Shown here: piece by piece, positions 7,913 to 16,307 of the stretch
How positions within the stretch are numbered: position 1 is the first letter of the stretch
Layout of the letters: the number at the start of each line of letters is the position of its first letter
From: Suilimivivens sp963650485
GTDB lineage: Bacteria > Bacillota > Clostridia > Lachnospirales > Lachnospiraceae
Length of the DNA stretch: 64,000 nucleotides
NCBI GenBank assembly: GCA_963650485.1
Contig: CAVJLN010000012.1
Location: 5,575-69,574, forward strand
Direction: 5' to 3'
The notes under the pieces: generated by a model
What the model was told of the DNA's origin: nothing
Database searches by the model: none
What the model saw: the letters and a program-made list of their open reading frames with translations, nothing else
Translations under genes and position numbers: made by a program

Positions 7913-9406
7913 ATGAGTAGTTTATTAAGTGTATTCGTGAATCAGAAAGGATATGAATATGATATTCATTCTCTGGTAAAGGCATTTTATCCGGCACAGG
8001 ACGTCAGGGTCTTCGTGCCGGATTCTGATGAAAAGGATGTTTTGAGCTCCGATGAGGAACTTCCGGATTTAAAAATTGATTTTGCACCGGAGGAGATCTG
8101 CATGAGCATTGTGGGGGGCGGCACGAAAAAAGCAGATTTCGGTGGATATAAGATAGAACTGAAAGAGGGCATAGATCGTCCACACGTCAAGAACTGCTTA
8201 AAGAAGCTGATTTATACCGCACTTTCGGAATATACCGGGAAGAAGCTTCCCTGGGGAACCCTGACCGGAATCCGCCCGACGAAAATTCCGATGACAATGA
8301 TGGAAGAGGACGTTACGGATGAGGAAATCATGCAGTATATGCAGGATACGTACCTCATCAGTGAGGAAAAGGGAAGGCTTTCCATTGAGATTGCCCGCAG
8401 GGAAAAGGCCTTGCTGGATACTCTTCATTACGAAGATGGCTATAGTCTCTATATTGGAATTCCGTTCTGCCCGACGACCTGCCTGTACTGTTCCTTTACT
8501 TCCTATCCGATTTTTTCTTGGGAAAAGCGTGTTTCGGAGTATTTAGCAGCACTGGAAAAGGAAATTGACTTTGTAAGCAGTTTTTATCGGGATAAGATTC
8601 TGGATACGATCTATATTGGCGGAGGCACACCGACCACATTGAAGGCACCGGAGCTGGAACGGCTTCTTTCTTATATGGAAGAGAAGCTGGATCTGTCCCA
8701 CCTGAAGGAATTTACGGTTGAAGCAGGAAGAGCGGACAGCATTACGAGAGACAAACTGGAGGTCTTGAAGAACCATGGAGTTGCCAGAATTTCGGTGAAT
8801 CCGCAGACCATGAACCAGAAGACGCTTGATCTGATCGGCAGACGCCATACGGTAGGGCAGGTGAAGGAAGCATTTGCTCTGGCAAGAGAGGTTGGCTTTA
8901 CCAACATTAATATGGATATTATCTTAGGACTTCCGGAAGAGACGGAAGCAGAGGTGCAACATACGATAAATGAAATTGTTGCGATGCAGCCGGATAGCCT
9001 GACAGTACATTCCCTTGCCATCAAGCGTGCATCGAAGCTCAGCCAATGGATCGAAGAAAAGGGAATTTCCATGCTGAACAACACAGAAGAAACCATGAAG
9101 ATTGCCATGGAGGGAGCCAGGCAGCTCCGGATGGTTCCGTATTATCTCTACCGTCAGAAAAACATGTCCGGCAACTTCGAGAATGTCGGCTATGCGACAG
9201 AGGGTAAATTCGGTATCTATAACATTCTGATTATGGAGGAGAAGCAGACCATTGTGGCCCTCGGCGCAGGCTCGATCACCAAACGGGTTTATCCGGACGG
9301 AAGAATTGAGCGCTGCGACAATGTGAAGGATGTGGGACTGTATATCGAAAAGATTGATGAAATGATTGAGCGGAAGAGGAGGCTTTTGACAGAAGAAAAT
9401 GTTTAG
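7913..9406 (+). CDS. hemZ: HemZ, coproporphyrinogen III dehydrogenase-like radical SAM protein
   Basis: 497 aa. A ~170-residue N-terminal region typical of HemZ precedes a radical-SAM domain with the 4Fe-4S motif CPTTCLYC (C186, C190, C193), preceded by YIGIPF and followed by YIGGGTPTTL, as in HemN/HemZ. The C-terminal part contains NENxGYAT-like FENVGYATEGKFGIYNI. Known: this family is annotated as oxygen-independent coproporphyrinogen oxidase-like, although many relatives are heme chaperones or uncharacterised. Cytoplasmic. It follows Rel and the MBL gene, a conserved clostridial order. The first 78 codons exist a second time upstream through the tandem duplication. Confidence 0.93.
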   Translation: MSSLLSVFVNQKGYEYDIHSLVKAFYPAQDVRVFVPDSDEKDVLSSDEELPDLKIDFAPEEICMSIVGGGTKKADFGGYKIELKEGIDRPHVKNCLKKLIYTALSEYTGKKLPWGTLTGIRPTKIPMTMMEEDVTDEEIMQYMQDTYLISEEKGRLSIEIARREKALLDTLHYEDGYSLYIGIPFCPTTCLYCSFTSYPIFSWEKRVSEYLAALEKEIDFVSSFYRDKILDTIYIGGGTPTTLKAPELERLLSYMEEKLDLSHLKEFTVEAGRADSITRDKLEVLKNHGVARISVNPQTMNQKTLDLIGRRHTVGQVKEAFALAREVGFTNINMDIILGLPEETEAEVQHTINEIVAMQPDSLTVHSLAIKRASKLSQWIEEKGISMLNNTEETMKIAMEGARQLRMVPYYLYRQKNMSGNFENVGYATEGKFGIYNILIMEEKQTIVALGAGSITKRVYPDGRIERCDNVKDVGLYIEKIDEMIERKRRLLTEENV

Positions 9407-9412
9407 GTTACT

Positions 9413-9445
9413 GTTATTGTCACATAGTAACAGTTCAGCCATGCA
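9413..9445. repeat. Palindromic GTAAC...TTCAG intergenic repeat after hemZ
   Basis: GTTACT and AGTAAC (within 9413-9431) form an inverted repeat just after the hemZ stop. The right end, GTAACAGTTCAGCCATGCA (9427-9445), matches GTAACTATTCAGAGCCATGCA at 63848-63868, so this is a dispersed short element rather than a unique hairpin. Confidence 0.6.
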
Positions 9446-9537
9446 GAAATCTGTTCTTGCAGATCCCACATGAATTTATTATAATATTGACAACAATCCA
9501 TAAGACAAAGACTGGTGCAAAGAAGCTGGAGGCCGGC

Positions 9538-9768
9538 ATGAATATAAAAGGAAACCAACGCTCAAGGGAAACAAAAAACAAAATCAATGGTACTTTTTAT
9601 GGCCATTATGAAGATGTGAATGCACTTTTAAATGAAATAGGCAGGATAATTGATAAGGGATATCACCCTGATACAGATATGATAATTTTTTTCGGGGGGG
9701 GGGTAAATACCATAGCCCGTGCCCAGTTTAGGAAGCTTCAATCAAATAAGTCTCTTACGTTAAATTAA
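9538..9768 (+). CDS. Small orphan protein with a G10 tract, possibly phase-variable or frameshifted
   Basis: 76 aa from the ATG at 9538, which has GGAGG 5 nt upstream. I do not recognise the family. The N-terminal half is basic (KGNQRSRETKNKING), followed by an amphipathic stretch (YEDVNALLNEIGRIIDKGY) and HPDTDMIIFF. A run of ten G (9694-9703) then encodes Gly-Gly-Gly, after which 27 low-similarity residues follow. With nine G the frame stops at once; with eleven it stops after ~10 residues. The natural end of the gene may therefore differ from what is seen, by slippage or by a sequencing error. No mobile-element terminus is visible around it. Confidence 0.45.
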   Translation: MNIKGNQRSRETKNKINGTFYGHYEDVNALLNEIGRIIDKGYHPDTDMIIFFGGGVNTIARAQFRKLQSNKSLTLN

Positions 9769-9837
9769 GTCGATTTTTCGGGTATATTGTAATTATTCAA
9801 AGGGATACCAAAGAGTAGATGGGAGAAAGATGGACCA

Positions 9838-10962
9838 ATGATCGTGATAGAGGAGATTTTGACTGCAAACGGCATCAGTATTCTGGGAATGTGGTTTTTG
9901 CTAAACTGCCGGCGTAAAAATAGGGAGAGTATCAGCCTCAAGGACAAGCTTTATGACGGAATGGCTATCACAAACCTGCTGGGAGCACTGTTTGAAACGA
10001 TTTCATTTTTGATAGATGGGAAGAATGTCACGTGGGGAAGGGAACTTAACTATTTGTCGAATAGTATATGTTTTCTGGGGACAGTGACCATAGGTTTTCT
10101 GTGGTGTCTGTATGTGAATCAGCACATTTATGGGCATGGTCAGAAAACATTCCGCAGCATGAAAATCGTAATGCTTCCATGGCTTGTGGAGTTTATAGCA
10201 ATCATCTGCAATCTTTTTGGCATGGAGATCCTGTTCCGCATATCGGAGAATAATGTATATCAGAGATGCAGTGGAGCGATTATAGGATATCTGTCACTGA
10301 TAATTTACTTTATTTACAGTGTTTATCTGGTGTATCATTCCAACAAAAGGAATAAATTGCACTTTTTTCCGGTTCTGTATTTTGTGATGCCCTGCCTGCT
10401 GGGGGTAATCATCCAGCTGTTTTGCTATGGAATAACGACCGCATGGGTATCGGTGACACTGGCCATGACTTATGTCCAGATGCAGTTATATGCAGAGAAT
10501 ATATATGTGGACGAACTCTCGGGGCTGTATAACAGGAGATATTTAAACCGGGTATTGTCGAAAACAGAAGATATAGATTGTGACTTTCTATATGGAATTA
10601 TGATGGATATTAATGACTTTAAGAGCATCAATGACCGCCTGGGGCATAACATGGGGGATCAGGCGATCCGGCGGATGGGAGAAATCCTCTCAATGTCTGT
10701 AATGTATAATGATGTTGCAATCCGGTATGCAGGCGATGAATTTATCGTTTTGTTATCCGGAGCTGATGAAGCCGAGGTGTTTTCTACTATGGACAGGATC
10801 AGAGACAATCTCCAGAGGTTCAGTGAGTCGGACAATGCACCATATAAACTGAGTGTATCTATGGGGAGTACCAGATTTGAGGTGGGCGATGATGCCGAAA
10901 GCTTTTTAAGACATATGGATGAAGCAATGTATGAAGAAAAGCGTAAGTATCATAGTACATGA
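9838..10962 (+). CDS. Membrane-bound diguanylate cyclase (GGDEF domain)
   Basis: 374 aa. Residues ~1-215 contain about seven hydrophobic helices with short connectors, a membrane sensor region. Residues ~220-372 are a GGDEF domain: DELSGLYNRRYLNRVL, MMDINDFKSINDRLGHNMGDQAI and the signature loop RYAGDEFIVLLSG. AGDEF in place of GGDEF occurs in active cyclases. No RxxD inhibitory site precedes the loop in the usual position. It would make c-di-GMP from two GTP at the cytoplasmic face in response to an unknown membrane or extracellular cue. The ATG follows GGGAGAAAG. It stands alone between short intergenic gaps. Confidence 0.9.
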   Translation: MIVIEEILTANGISILGMWFLLNCRRKNRESISLKDKLYDGMAITNLLGALFETISFLIDGKNVTWGRELNYLSNSICFLGTVTIGFLWCLYVNQHIYGHGQKTFRSMKIVMLPWLVEFIAIICNLFGMEILFRISENNVYQRCSGAIIGYLSLIIYFIYSVYLVYHSNKRNKLHFFPVLYFVMPCLLGVIIQLFCYGITTAWVSVTLAMTYVQMQLYAENIYVDELSGLYNRRYLNRVLSKTEDIDCDFLYGIMMDINDFKSINDRLGHNMGDQAIRRMGEILSMSVMYNDVAIRYAGDEFIVLLSGADEAEVFSTMDRIRDNLQRFSESDNAPYKLSVSMGSTRFEVGDDAESFLRHMDEAMYEEKRKYHST

Positions 10963-11020
10963 TCATATAAATAACGGTAACCGTTCAGAAATAAAACGGT
11001 AAAGGAAAAGAGGTAATATT

Positions 11021-11620
11021 ATGAAGAAAAAACTGGTTTTATCATTAATGGTTCTGGGGCTTTGCTCTGCGATGGTGTTTGGATGTGGCTCAGCATCGGA
11101 TGAGGAGAGCACTTCCGAAGATCTGCAGGTGGAAGAGGTCATCGTTCCGCAGATCACAGAAACAGAAGAAGCATCAGAAACAGAAGGAGCAGCATCAGAA
11201 TCAGACAGCACAGAAGCTGCCGGTACAGCCAATCAGCAGGAAACGGAAGCAGCAACGGATACTGCCGGACAGACGGAAGCAACAGAGGCATCGGAGAGTT
11301 CCGCACAGGATTCCGGGAATGCGTCTACGGGTTCTTTTGAAGGCATGCATACTAGCAGCTATGATGGTAGCACTCTGACGATAACCAATAATGGCGATGG
11401 CACCTATAAGGTTGATATAGAACTGTTTCGCCTGTGCAGTCTTGAGAATGGTGTCGGAACGCTTGAAGGGGATCAGATGACTTTTGTAGTGGATGATCCG
11501 AACGGAGAAAAGTTGACAGGAGCAATTACCCGGGACAGTAATAATGTTTTTACCGTGACCATTACAGAGAGTTCATGGCCTTTACTGGCGAATGGTGATT
11601 CTTTCATTGATTTTCAGTAA
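11021..11620 (+). CDS. Putative lipoprotein with acidic Thr/Glu/Ser/Ala-rich linker
   Basis: 199 aa. It has a type II signal peptide (MKKKLVLSLMVLGLCSAMVF) with lipobox VFG-Cys22, so it is probably lipidated by Lgt and anchored outside the membrane. Residues ~25-105 are low complexity, rich in T, E, S, A and Q, a flexible wall-spanning linker. Residues ~108-199 form a compact domain with repeated beta-strand patterns (YDGSTLTITNNGDGTYKVDIELF, EGDQMTFVVDDPNGEKLTGAI) of a kind seen in small secreted Lachnospiraceae proteins; the function is not recognised. RBS AAAAGAGG before the ATG. No operon partner is obvious; the 58 bp upstream contain a GGTAACCGTTCAG element. Confidence 0.75.
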   Translation: MKKKLVLSLMVLGLCSAMVFGCGSASDEESTSEDLQVEEVIVPQITETEEASETEGAASESDSTEAAGTANQQETEAATDTAGQTEATEASESSAQDSGNASTGSFEGMHTSSYDGSTLTITNNGDGTYKVDIELFRLCSLENGVGTLEGDQMTFVVDDPNGEKLTGAITRDSNNVFTVTITESSWPLLANGDSFIDFQ

Positions 11621-11708
11621 GCAGCAGTGATAATCTTTCAAACAGACTTGCAAAATGATGGAAAAGTGAGTAAGGTAGTAAATAAGAAAAGTTTGTGGAG
11701 AGATTCTA

Positions 11709-12890
11709 ATGGAATTCATAAATCAGATATTTGCAAAAGAGAATGTAAATAATGCAAGGCAGCTGGAAATGGATCTTGCCAAGGTAGTATTTGTGCTTAT
11801 GGTAGCTGCCGTACATATTACAATTGACTGTGTACCGTCGGAAGCCCTTTCAGAAGGGCTTCCGTATGTATTTGATTCCGTAATCGGAGGTCCGATGATT
11901 GCACCCGGGCTAATGTTTGCGATGGGTGCCTGTCTTGTTTACAGCAGAAGACAGGGATGGAAGGATATTTTCCACAGAGGAGTTTTTATCTTTGTTCTTG
12001 GTTTTATATTAAATCTATGCCGGTATACGATACCGGATCTGATCGGCTATGCAATTTCAGGAGATGCCGCAAGGTATCTGGAGCCGATTCTGTATCAGAC
12101 ATTTAATAATGATATTTTTCAATTCGCAGGACTGGCGCTGATGACGATTTCCCTGTTTCTTAAGCTGAAATTAAAGGATGGGGTTATGCTGGGAATCGCC
12201 CTGCTTTGCTCGATTGCCGGAACACTGCTTAACGGAGTGGATGTCGGCTCTGTTCCGGGTAATATGCTGCTGGGATATTTTGTCGGTGTTGAGGACGAGG
12301 CTGAAAAGGTTCTTTCCTATTTCGTCTATCTGAACTGGCTGATTATGCCAGTGTCCGGATATGTTTTCGGGAAGCTTTTAAGGCGGATGAAGGACAAGGA
12401 TCTGTTTTACCGGATGGCAGTACCGGTCTGTCTGCTGGTCGGAGTACCCTATTATGTACTTCATATCCGAAACCGGATCGGTATGTTTGGCCTGGGAGAG
12501 GCGTGCTATTATCATGTGACAACACCGGATGTGCTGATCTGTCTGGTAACCGCAATCGGAATGTATGGGATTTATTATTTTATCGGAAAGCATCTTCCGC
12601 CTAAGGCCGTTGCGCTTGCGAACAGGATTGGTACGGATATGACAGCCTTTTATTTTATTCACTGGCTGTTCATTGCAGGGATCGTTTATCTGGGAATTTA
12701 CCTGATTCGTGGAACGCAGATTCTTCCGATGAAATGGATGCTGATTCTGGCAATGCTGGTAACGGTGGTATCGCTTGTGCTTTCTGATCTATGGATGCAC
12801 CGGTGGAAGAAGGCGTTATTCCGGTTTACAAAGAATTCCGGACGACCGGATCTGAGCGGGAATACAGATTCAAAGGAAAGAAAATCATGA
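11709..12890 (+). CDS. Polytopic acyltransferase-like membrane protein (DUF1624/HGSNAT-like)
   Basis: 393 aa with about ten transmembrane helices. The opening RQLEMDLAKVVFVLMVAAVH resembles the R-x-x-E-x-D-x-x-x-(9)-H entry of DUF1624/heparan-alpha-glucosaminide N-acetyltransferase-like and acyltransferase-3 proteins, which move acyl groups across membranes onto sugars or other acceptors. No specific substrate can be named. The tail is short, basic and cytoplasmic. The stop overlaps the next start (ATGA), so translation is coupled to the two membrane phosphatases that follow. This suggests one operon and perhaps a shared envelope signal. Confidence 0.7.
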   Translation: MEFINQIFAKENVNNARQLEMDLAKVVFVLMVAAVHITIDCVPSEALSEGLPYVFDSVIGGPMIAPGLMFAMGACLVYSRRQGWKDIFHRGVFIFVLGFILNLCRYTIPDLIGYAISGDAARYLEPILYQTFNNDIFQFAGLALMTISLFLKLKLKDGVMLGIALLCSIAGTLLNGVDVGSVPGNMLLGYFVGVEDEAEKVLSYFVYLNWLIMPVSGYVFGKLLRRMKDKDLFYRMAVPVCLLVGVPYYVLHIRNRIGMFGLGEACYYHVTTPDVLICLVTAIGMYGIYYFIGKHLPPKAVALANRIGTDMTAFYFIHWLFIAGIVYLGIYLIRGTQILPMKWMLILAMLVTVVSLVLSDLWMHRWKKALFRFTKNSGRPDLSGNTDSKERKS

Positions 12891-14506
12891 AAAGACGAAA
12901 ACTGCGCACAAGAGCAATCAAGTGGATGGCAACCTTTGCACTGCTTATTATCATAGCGACCTGTATTACGGTCGTAGTCCGTTATCGGGAGGATACACTG
13001 GATAGATCTCGCAGTCAGGCATTTGCCTATGCCAAGGCAGCGGCAGCCTACATTGATGGAGACCGGATAGAAGGGTATTTAAATACCTTACAGAAGGATG
13101 CGTATTACGAACAGATACAGGAATTCCTGAACACCAGCCAGACCTATTCGGATCTTGAATATTACTATGTCTTTGTTCCTTATGAAGAGGAGCTTGTTTA
13201 TATCTGGGATGCGAATGCAGAGAATGGGGGAGCCTGTGAATTAGGTGACCATGAAAACTATATGAAGGGCGGTAAGGAGGTCAGCTTTGCTGCTTTCAGT
13301 AAGAACCCGGAAGAGAAGGCATTGGTTTCCAGAGATGAGACCTATGGCTATATTACATCAGTGGTTGTTCCCGTTTATGACAGCAGCGGTGAGCCGGTGG
13401 CGCTTGTCGGAGTGGATATCTCCATGCCGGATGTCAGACAGATGGTTATGCGGTTTATCCTTGCAACCAGTATCAACATTGTAGTGATGATTCTGATATT
13501 CAGCGGTGGTCTTTTCGTAGTGGTAAGATACAGGATGATCCGCCCGATCAGCCTGTTAAATAAGGCCTCCGGAGAAATGGTAAGCAATCTGGAATCCGGA
13601 GCGGAATTCCAGATTGATGTGCATACGGGAGACGAGATTGAAGAGCTTGCCCGTTCCTTTGAAAAGATGAATGGAGAGGTGCGTGAGTACATCCGCAGAC
13701 TTTCGGAGGTGACCGCCGAAAAGGAGAGAATTGGGGCAGAGCTTTCTGTGGCAACGAGGATTCAGGCGAACATGCTGCCAAGCATTTTCCCTCCGTTCCC
13801 AGAGAGAAGCGACATGGATATTTACGCAACGATGCATCCGGCCAAGGAGGTTGGAGGCGATTTCTATGATTTCTTCCTGATTGACGCATCACATCTTGGT
13901 GTGGTGATTGCCGATGTATCGGGTAAGGGGGTACCGGCAGCGCTTTTCATGGTGATTGCCAAAACCTTAATTAAAAACCGCACTCTGATGGGAGGAACGC
14001 CTGCGGAGATTCTTGCCTTTGTCAATAATCAGTTGTGTGAAAATAACGAGGAAGAAATGTTTGTAACCGTATGGCTTGGTATCTTGGATCTGACGACAGG
14101 ACTTATGACTGCCGCCAATGCCGGGCATGAGTATCCGGCACTGAAACGGAAGGGCGGCTCATTTGAGCTCTTCAAGGATAAGCACGGATTCGTGCTTGCC
14201 GGAACAGAGAACTCCAGATACCGGGATTATGAAATTCAGTTCGAGCCGGGAGATACGTTGTTTGTTTATACAGATGGAGTGACAGAAGCAGCCAATGTGG
14301 ATAAGGAGCTTTTCAAGACGTCACGGATGGTGGAGGCACTGAACCGTCACACCACGGAAGCCTGTGAACCGCTTCTTCGAAAGATGCAGAAGGAGATACA
14401 GAGCTTTGTACAGGATGCACCGCAGTTTGACGATATTACGATGCTGGCACTGACTTATTATGGACAGAAGCCGTGTGTAGATTTTCAGAGAGAAAGGAAA
14501 CTATGA
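12887..14506 (+). CDS. Membrane PP2C-type phosphatase, RsbU/SpoIIE family (paralogue 1)
   Basis: 539 aa from the ATG at 12887, six nt after AAAGGAAAG and overlapping the preceding stop. Order: transmembrane helix (~12-33), extracytoplasmic Cache-like sensor (~35-190), second helix (~195-220), HAMP (~220-275), coiled linker with EKERIGAELSVATRIQANMLP, then PP2C_SIG domain (~310-530). Metal and catalytic motifs are present: EVGGDFYDFF, VIADVSGKGVPAALFM, AANAGHEYPAL, FVYTDGVTEA and QFDDITML. Such enzymes dephosphorylate anti-anti-sigma proteins to start partner switching. No anti-sigma antagonist or kinase is adjacent. The next gene is a close paralogue with the same architecture, overlapping by ATGA. 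Confidence 0.9.
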   Translation: MKRRKLRTRAIKWMATFALLIIIATCITVVVRYREDTLDRSRSQAFAYAKAAAAYIDGDRIEGYLNTLQKDAYYEQIQEFLNTSQTYSDLEYYYVFVPYEEELVYIWDANAENGGACELGDHENYMKGGKEVSFAAFSKNPEEKALVSRDETYGYITSVVVPVYDSSGEPVALVGVDISMPDVRQMVMRFILATSINIVVMILIFSGGLFVVVRYRMIRPISLLNKASGEMVSNLESGAEFQIDVHTGDEIEELARSFEKMNGEVREYIRRLSEVTAEKERIGAELSVATRIQANMLPSIFPPFPERSDMDIYATMHPAKEVGGDFYDFFLIDASHLGVVIADVSGKGVPAALFMVIAKTLIKNRTLMGGTPAEILAFVNNQLCENNEEEMFVTVWLGILDLTTGLMTAANAGHEYPALKRKGGSFELFKDKHGFVLAGTENSRYRDYEIQFEPGDTLFVYTDGVTEAANVDKELFKTSRMVEALNRHTTEACEPLLRKMQKEIQSFVQDAPQFDDITMLALTYYGQKPCVDFQRERKL

Positions 14507-16092
14507 AAAAACTAAGTTTACAGATAAAAACAGCCTTAATTCTATTTGCGTTTGCCGTATTAATTATCGCGGTTGCCTGTATTTCAGTGGTGTATCGGAT
14601 TAAGCAGCGTGCGGTAGAAGATGCAACGATGCAGGCGATCGATTATACCTACCTGATTGCCGACTTCGTTGATGGAGACAGGATAGAGGGATATCTGGAA
14701 ACACTGCAGAAGGATGAATACTATGAACAGGTGCAGAAATTTCTGAATGCCTGCCAGGAAAATTCAAGTCTGGAATATTGCTATGTTTATGTTCCTACTG
14801 AGGAGGATATCGTATATATATGGGATGCCGATGGATACGGAAACGCCTGCGATCTGGGAGAGCATGAGCAATATATGGAGGATGGCTATAAGGCCACCTG
14901 TATGGCAATTGCAGCAGGTAAGGAATCGGAGTATGCCTTTGGTGTGAGCACGAAGGATGAAACCTATGGCTTCATTGTAACAATGATTATACCAATTTAT
15001 AACAGTGAAGGAGAAACAGTAGCTATTGCCGGGGCAGATGCTTCGGTACAGGAGGTAAACGATTCCATCAAGCAGTTCCTGCGGGTTGTTGTGCTTAATA
15101 TTGCCCTGGTTGTTCTGGTATGCAGTGTGGGCTTTTTCTTTGTAGTAAAACGGAAGCTGGTCCGGCCTATTGGCATGTTGGATCAGGCGGCCGGAGAGGT
15201 TGTCAACAATCTGGAATCCGGCGGAGAGGTTTCGTTCAATATTCACTCGGGAGATGAGATTGAAAGTCTTGCCCGGTCTTTTGAAAAGATGTATGACGAG
15301 GTCAGAGCCTACATTGAGCGGTTATCGGAGATTACCGTCGAGAAGGAGAGAATCGGCATTGAGCTTTCGGTTGCCAGGGAAATTCAGACCAGTATGCTGC
15401 CCAGTATTTTCCCGGCATTCCCGGAAAGAACGGATGTGGATATCTATGCAACAATGGATCCGGCCAAGGAGGTAGGAGGAGACTTCTATGACTTCTTCCT
15501 GATAGATCCTCAGCATCTTGGGATCGTTATTGCAGATGTATCCGGCAAGGGAATTCCTGCTGCATTGTTTATGATGATTTCGAAGACCCTGATTAAGAAC
15601 CGCACCCTGACAGGGGGGACACCGGCGGAGGTTCTAGCGTTTGTCAATAATGCGTTATATGAGAACAACAAGGCAGAGATGTTTGTGACAGCCTGGCTCG
15701 GCATCCTGGATTTGGAGAGCGGAACACTGACCGCAGCCAATGCAGGACATGAATATCCGGTACTCAGACGCAGGGATGGGGGCTATGAACTGATTCGGGA
15801 TCCTCACGGACTGGTTCTCGCTGTTATGGAAGACATGCAATATGTGGATTATGAAATTTCCCTTTCGCCGGGAGATATGCTGTATATCTATACCGATGGA
15901 GTAACGGAAGCAACGAATGAGCAGGATGAGCTTTACTCCGAGCAACGGATGGTAGAAGCGCTGAACAGGCATACCGAAGAGAACTGTGAACAGCTTTTGA
16001 GTGCAATGAGTAAGGAGCTGCAGGACTTTGTAAAGGAGGCACCGCAGTTTGATGATATTACGATGCTGGCGCTGACGTATTATGGACAGTAA
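14503..16092 (+). CDS. Membrane PP2C-type phosphatase, RsbU/SpoIIE family (paralogue 2)
   Basis: 529 aa from the ATG at 14503 (AGAAAGGAAACT before it, overlapping the upstream stop as ATGA). The domain order is the same as in its neighbour: helix, Cache-like sensor, helix, HAMP, linker EKERIGIELSVAREIQTSMLP and PP2C_SIG with EVGGDFYDFF, ADVSGKGIPAALFM, YIYTDGVTEA and QFDDITML. The catalytic half is very similar to paralogue 1, whereas the sensor differs more (for example ENSSLEYCYVYVPTEEDIVY versus a different stretch), which suggests a tandem duplication with diverging input. A cytoplasmic phospho-antagonist partner is expected but not encoded nearby. A dispersed 43-nt repeat lies 64 bp downstream. 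Confidence 0.9.
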   Translation: MKKLSLQIKTALILFAFAVLIIAVACISVVYRIKQRAVEDATMQAIDYTYLIADFVDGDRIEGYLETLQKDEYYEQVQKFLNACQENSSLEYCYVYVPTEEDIVYIWDADGYGNACDLGEHEQYMEDGYKATCMAIAAGKESEYAFGVSTKDETYGFIVTMIIPIYNSEGETVAIAGADASVQEVNDSIKQFLRVVVLNIALVVLVCSVGFFFVVKRKLVRPIGMLDQAAGEVVNNLESGGEVSFNIHSGDEIESLARSFEKMYDEVRAYIERLSEITVEKERIGIELSVAREIQTSMLPSIFPAFPERTDVDIYATMDPAKEVGGDFYDFFLIDPQHLGIVIADVSGKGIPAALFMMISKTLIKNRTLTGGTPAEVLAFVNNALYENNKAEMFVTAWLGILDLESGTLTAANAGHEYPVLRRRDGGYELIRDPHGLVLAVMEDMQYVDYEISLSPGDMLYIYTDGVTEATNEQDELYSEQRMVEALNRHTEENCEQLLSAMSKELQDFVKEAPQFDDITMLALTYYGQ

Positions 16093-16155
16093 CTTCGGAC
16101 AGGCATGTTTTGGGAGGATGTTTTGTGAAAAGTGTAACTGCAGGAGATAAACTAC

Positions 16156-16198
16156 GCTGTGAAACAGCGGTTTTGCGAAGGGAGTTCTGAATAATTAC
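16156..16198 (+). repeat. 43-nt dispersed intergenic repeat, copy A
   Basis: It starts with hairpin GCTGT-GAA-ACAGC and continues through TTTTGCGAAGGGAGTTCTGA to ATAATTAC. The same 43 nt with two mismatches end the window at 63958-64000. There is no coding potential. Confidence 0.85.
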
Positions 16199-16227
16199 GA
16201 AAAAGTTATAGGAAAAGAGAATAAAGA

Positions 16228-16242
16228 TTAGTTGACACTAAC
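16228..16242. promoter_or_regulatory. Putative TetR operator site 1 (overlaps tetR -35)
   Basis: The reverse complement reads GTTAGTGTCAACTAA and differs at two positions from the site in front of the ABC operon (GTTAGCGTTAACTAAC). It contains the TTAGT/ACTAA dyad and covers the TTGACA box, fitting autorepression. Confidence 0.65.
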
Positions 16243-16260
16243 TTTAAAATATGGTATTCT
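16232..16260 (+). promoter_or_regulatory. sigmaA promoter of the tetR gene
   Basis: Perfect TTGACA (16232-16237), 17-bp spacer, TATTCT (16255-16260). It is embedded between two copies of the putative operator. Confidence 0.75.
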
Positions 16261-16267
16261 CATTTTT

Positions 16268-16286
16268 GTTAGCGTACACTGTTAGC
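16268..16286 (+). promoter_or_regulatory. Putative TetR operator site 2 (downstream of tetR -10)
   Basis: GTTAGCGTACACTGTTAGC. Its first 13 bases match the ABC-operon site except at two positions. It lies just after the -10 box, where bound repressor would block the start of transcription. Confidence 0.55.
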
Positions 16287-16307
16287 AAACGAAGAAAGGT
16301 GAATCAG

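Larger units (their letters stand above)
6967..8145. repeat. Exact 589-bp tandem duplication across the MBL-hemZ junction
   Basis: Bases 6967-7556 are repeated at 7556-8145 with period 589 and no mismatch that I found; the predicted peptides on both strands recur identically at +589. The unit holds the last 111 codons of the MBL gene, the intergenic RBS and the first ~78 codons of hemZ. The junction at 7556 (GGTGG joined to CAGCAGG) shares only one base (G) of homology between the two ends. The result is intact MBL, truncated hemZ, truncated MBL, intact hemZ. Zero divergence points to a very recent event or an assembly error. Confidence 0.97.
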
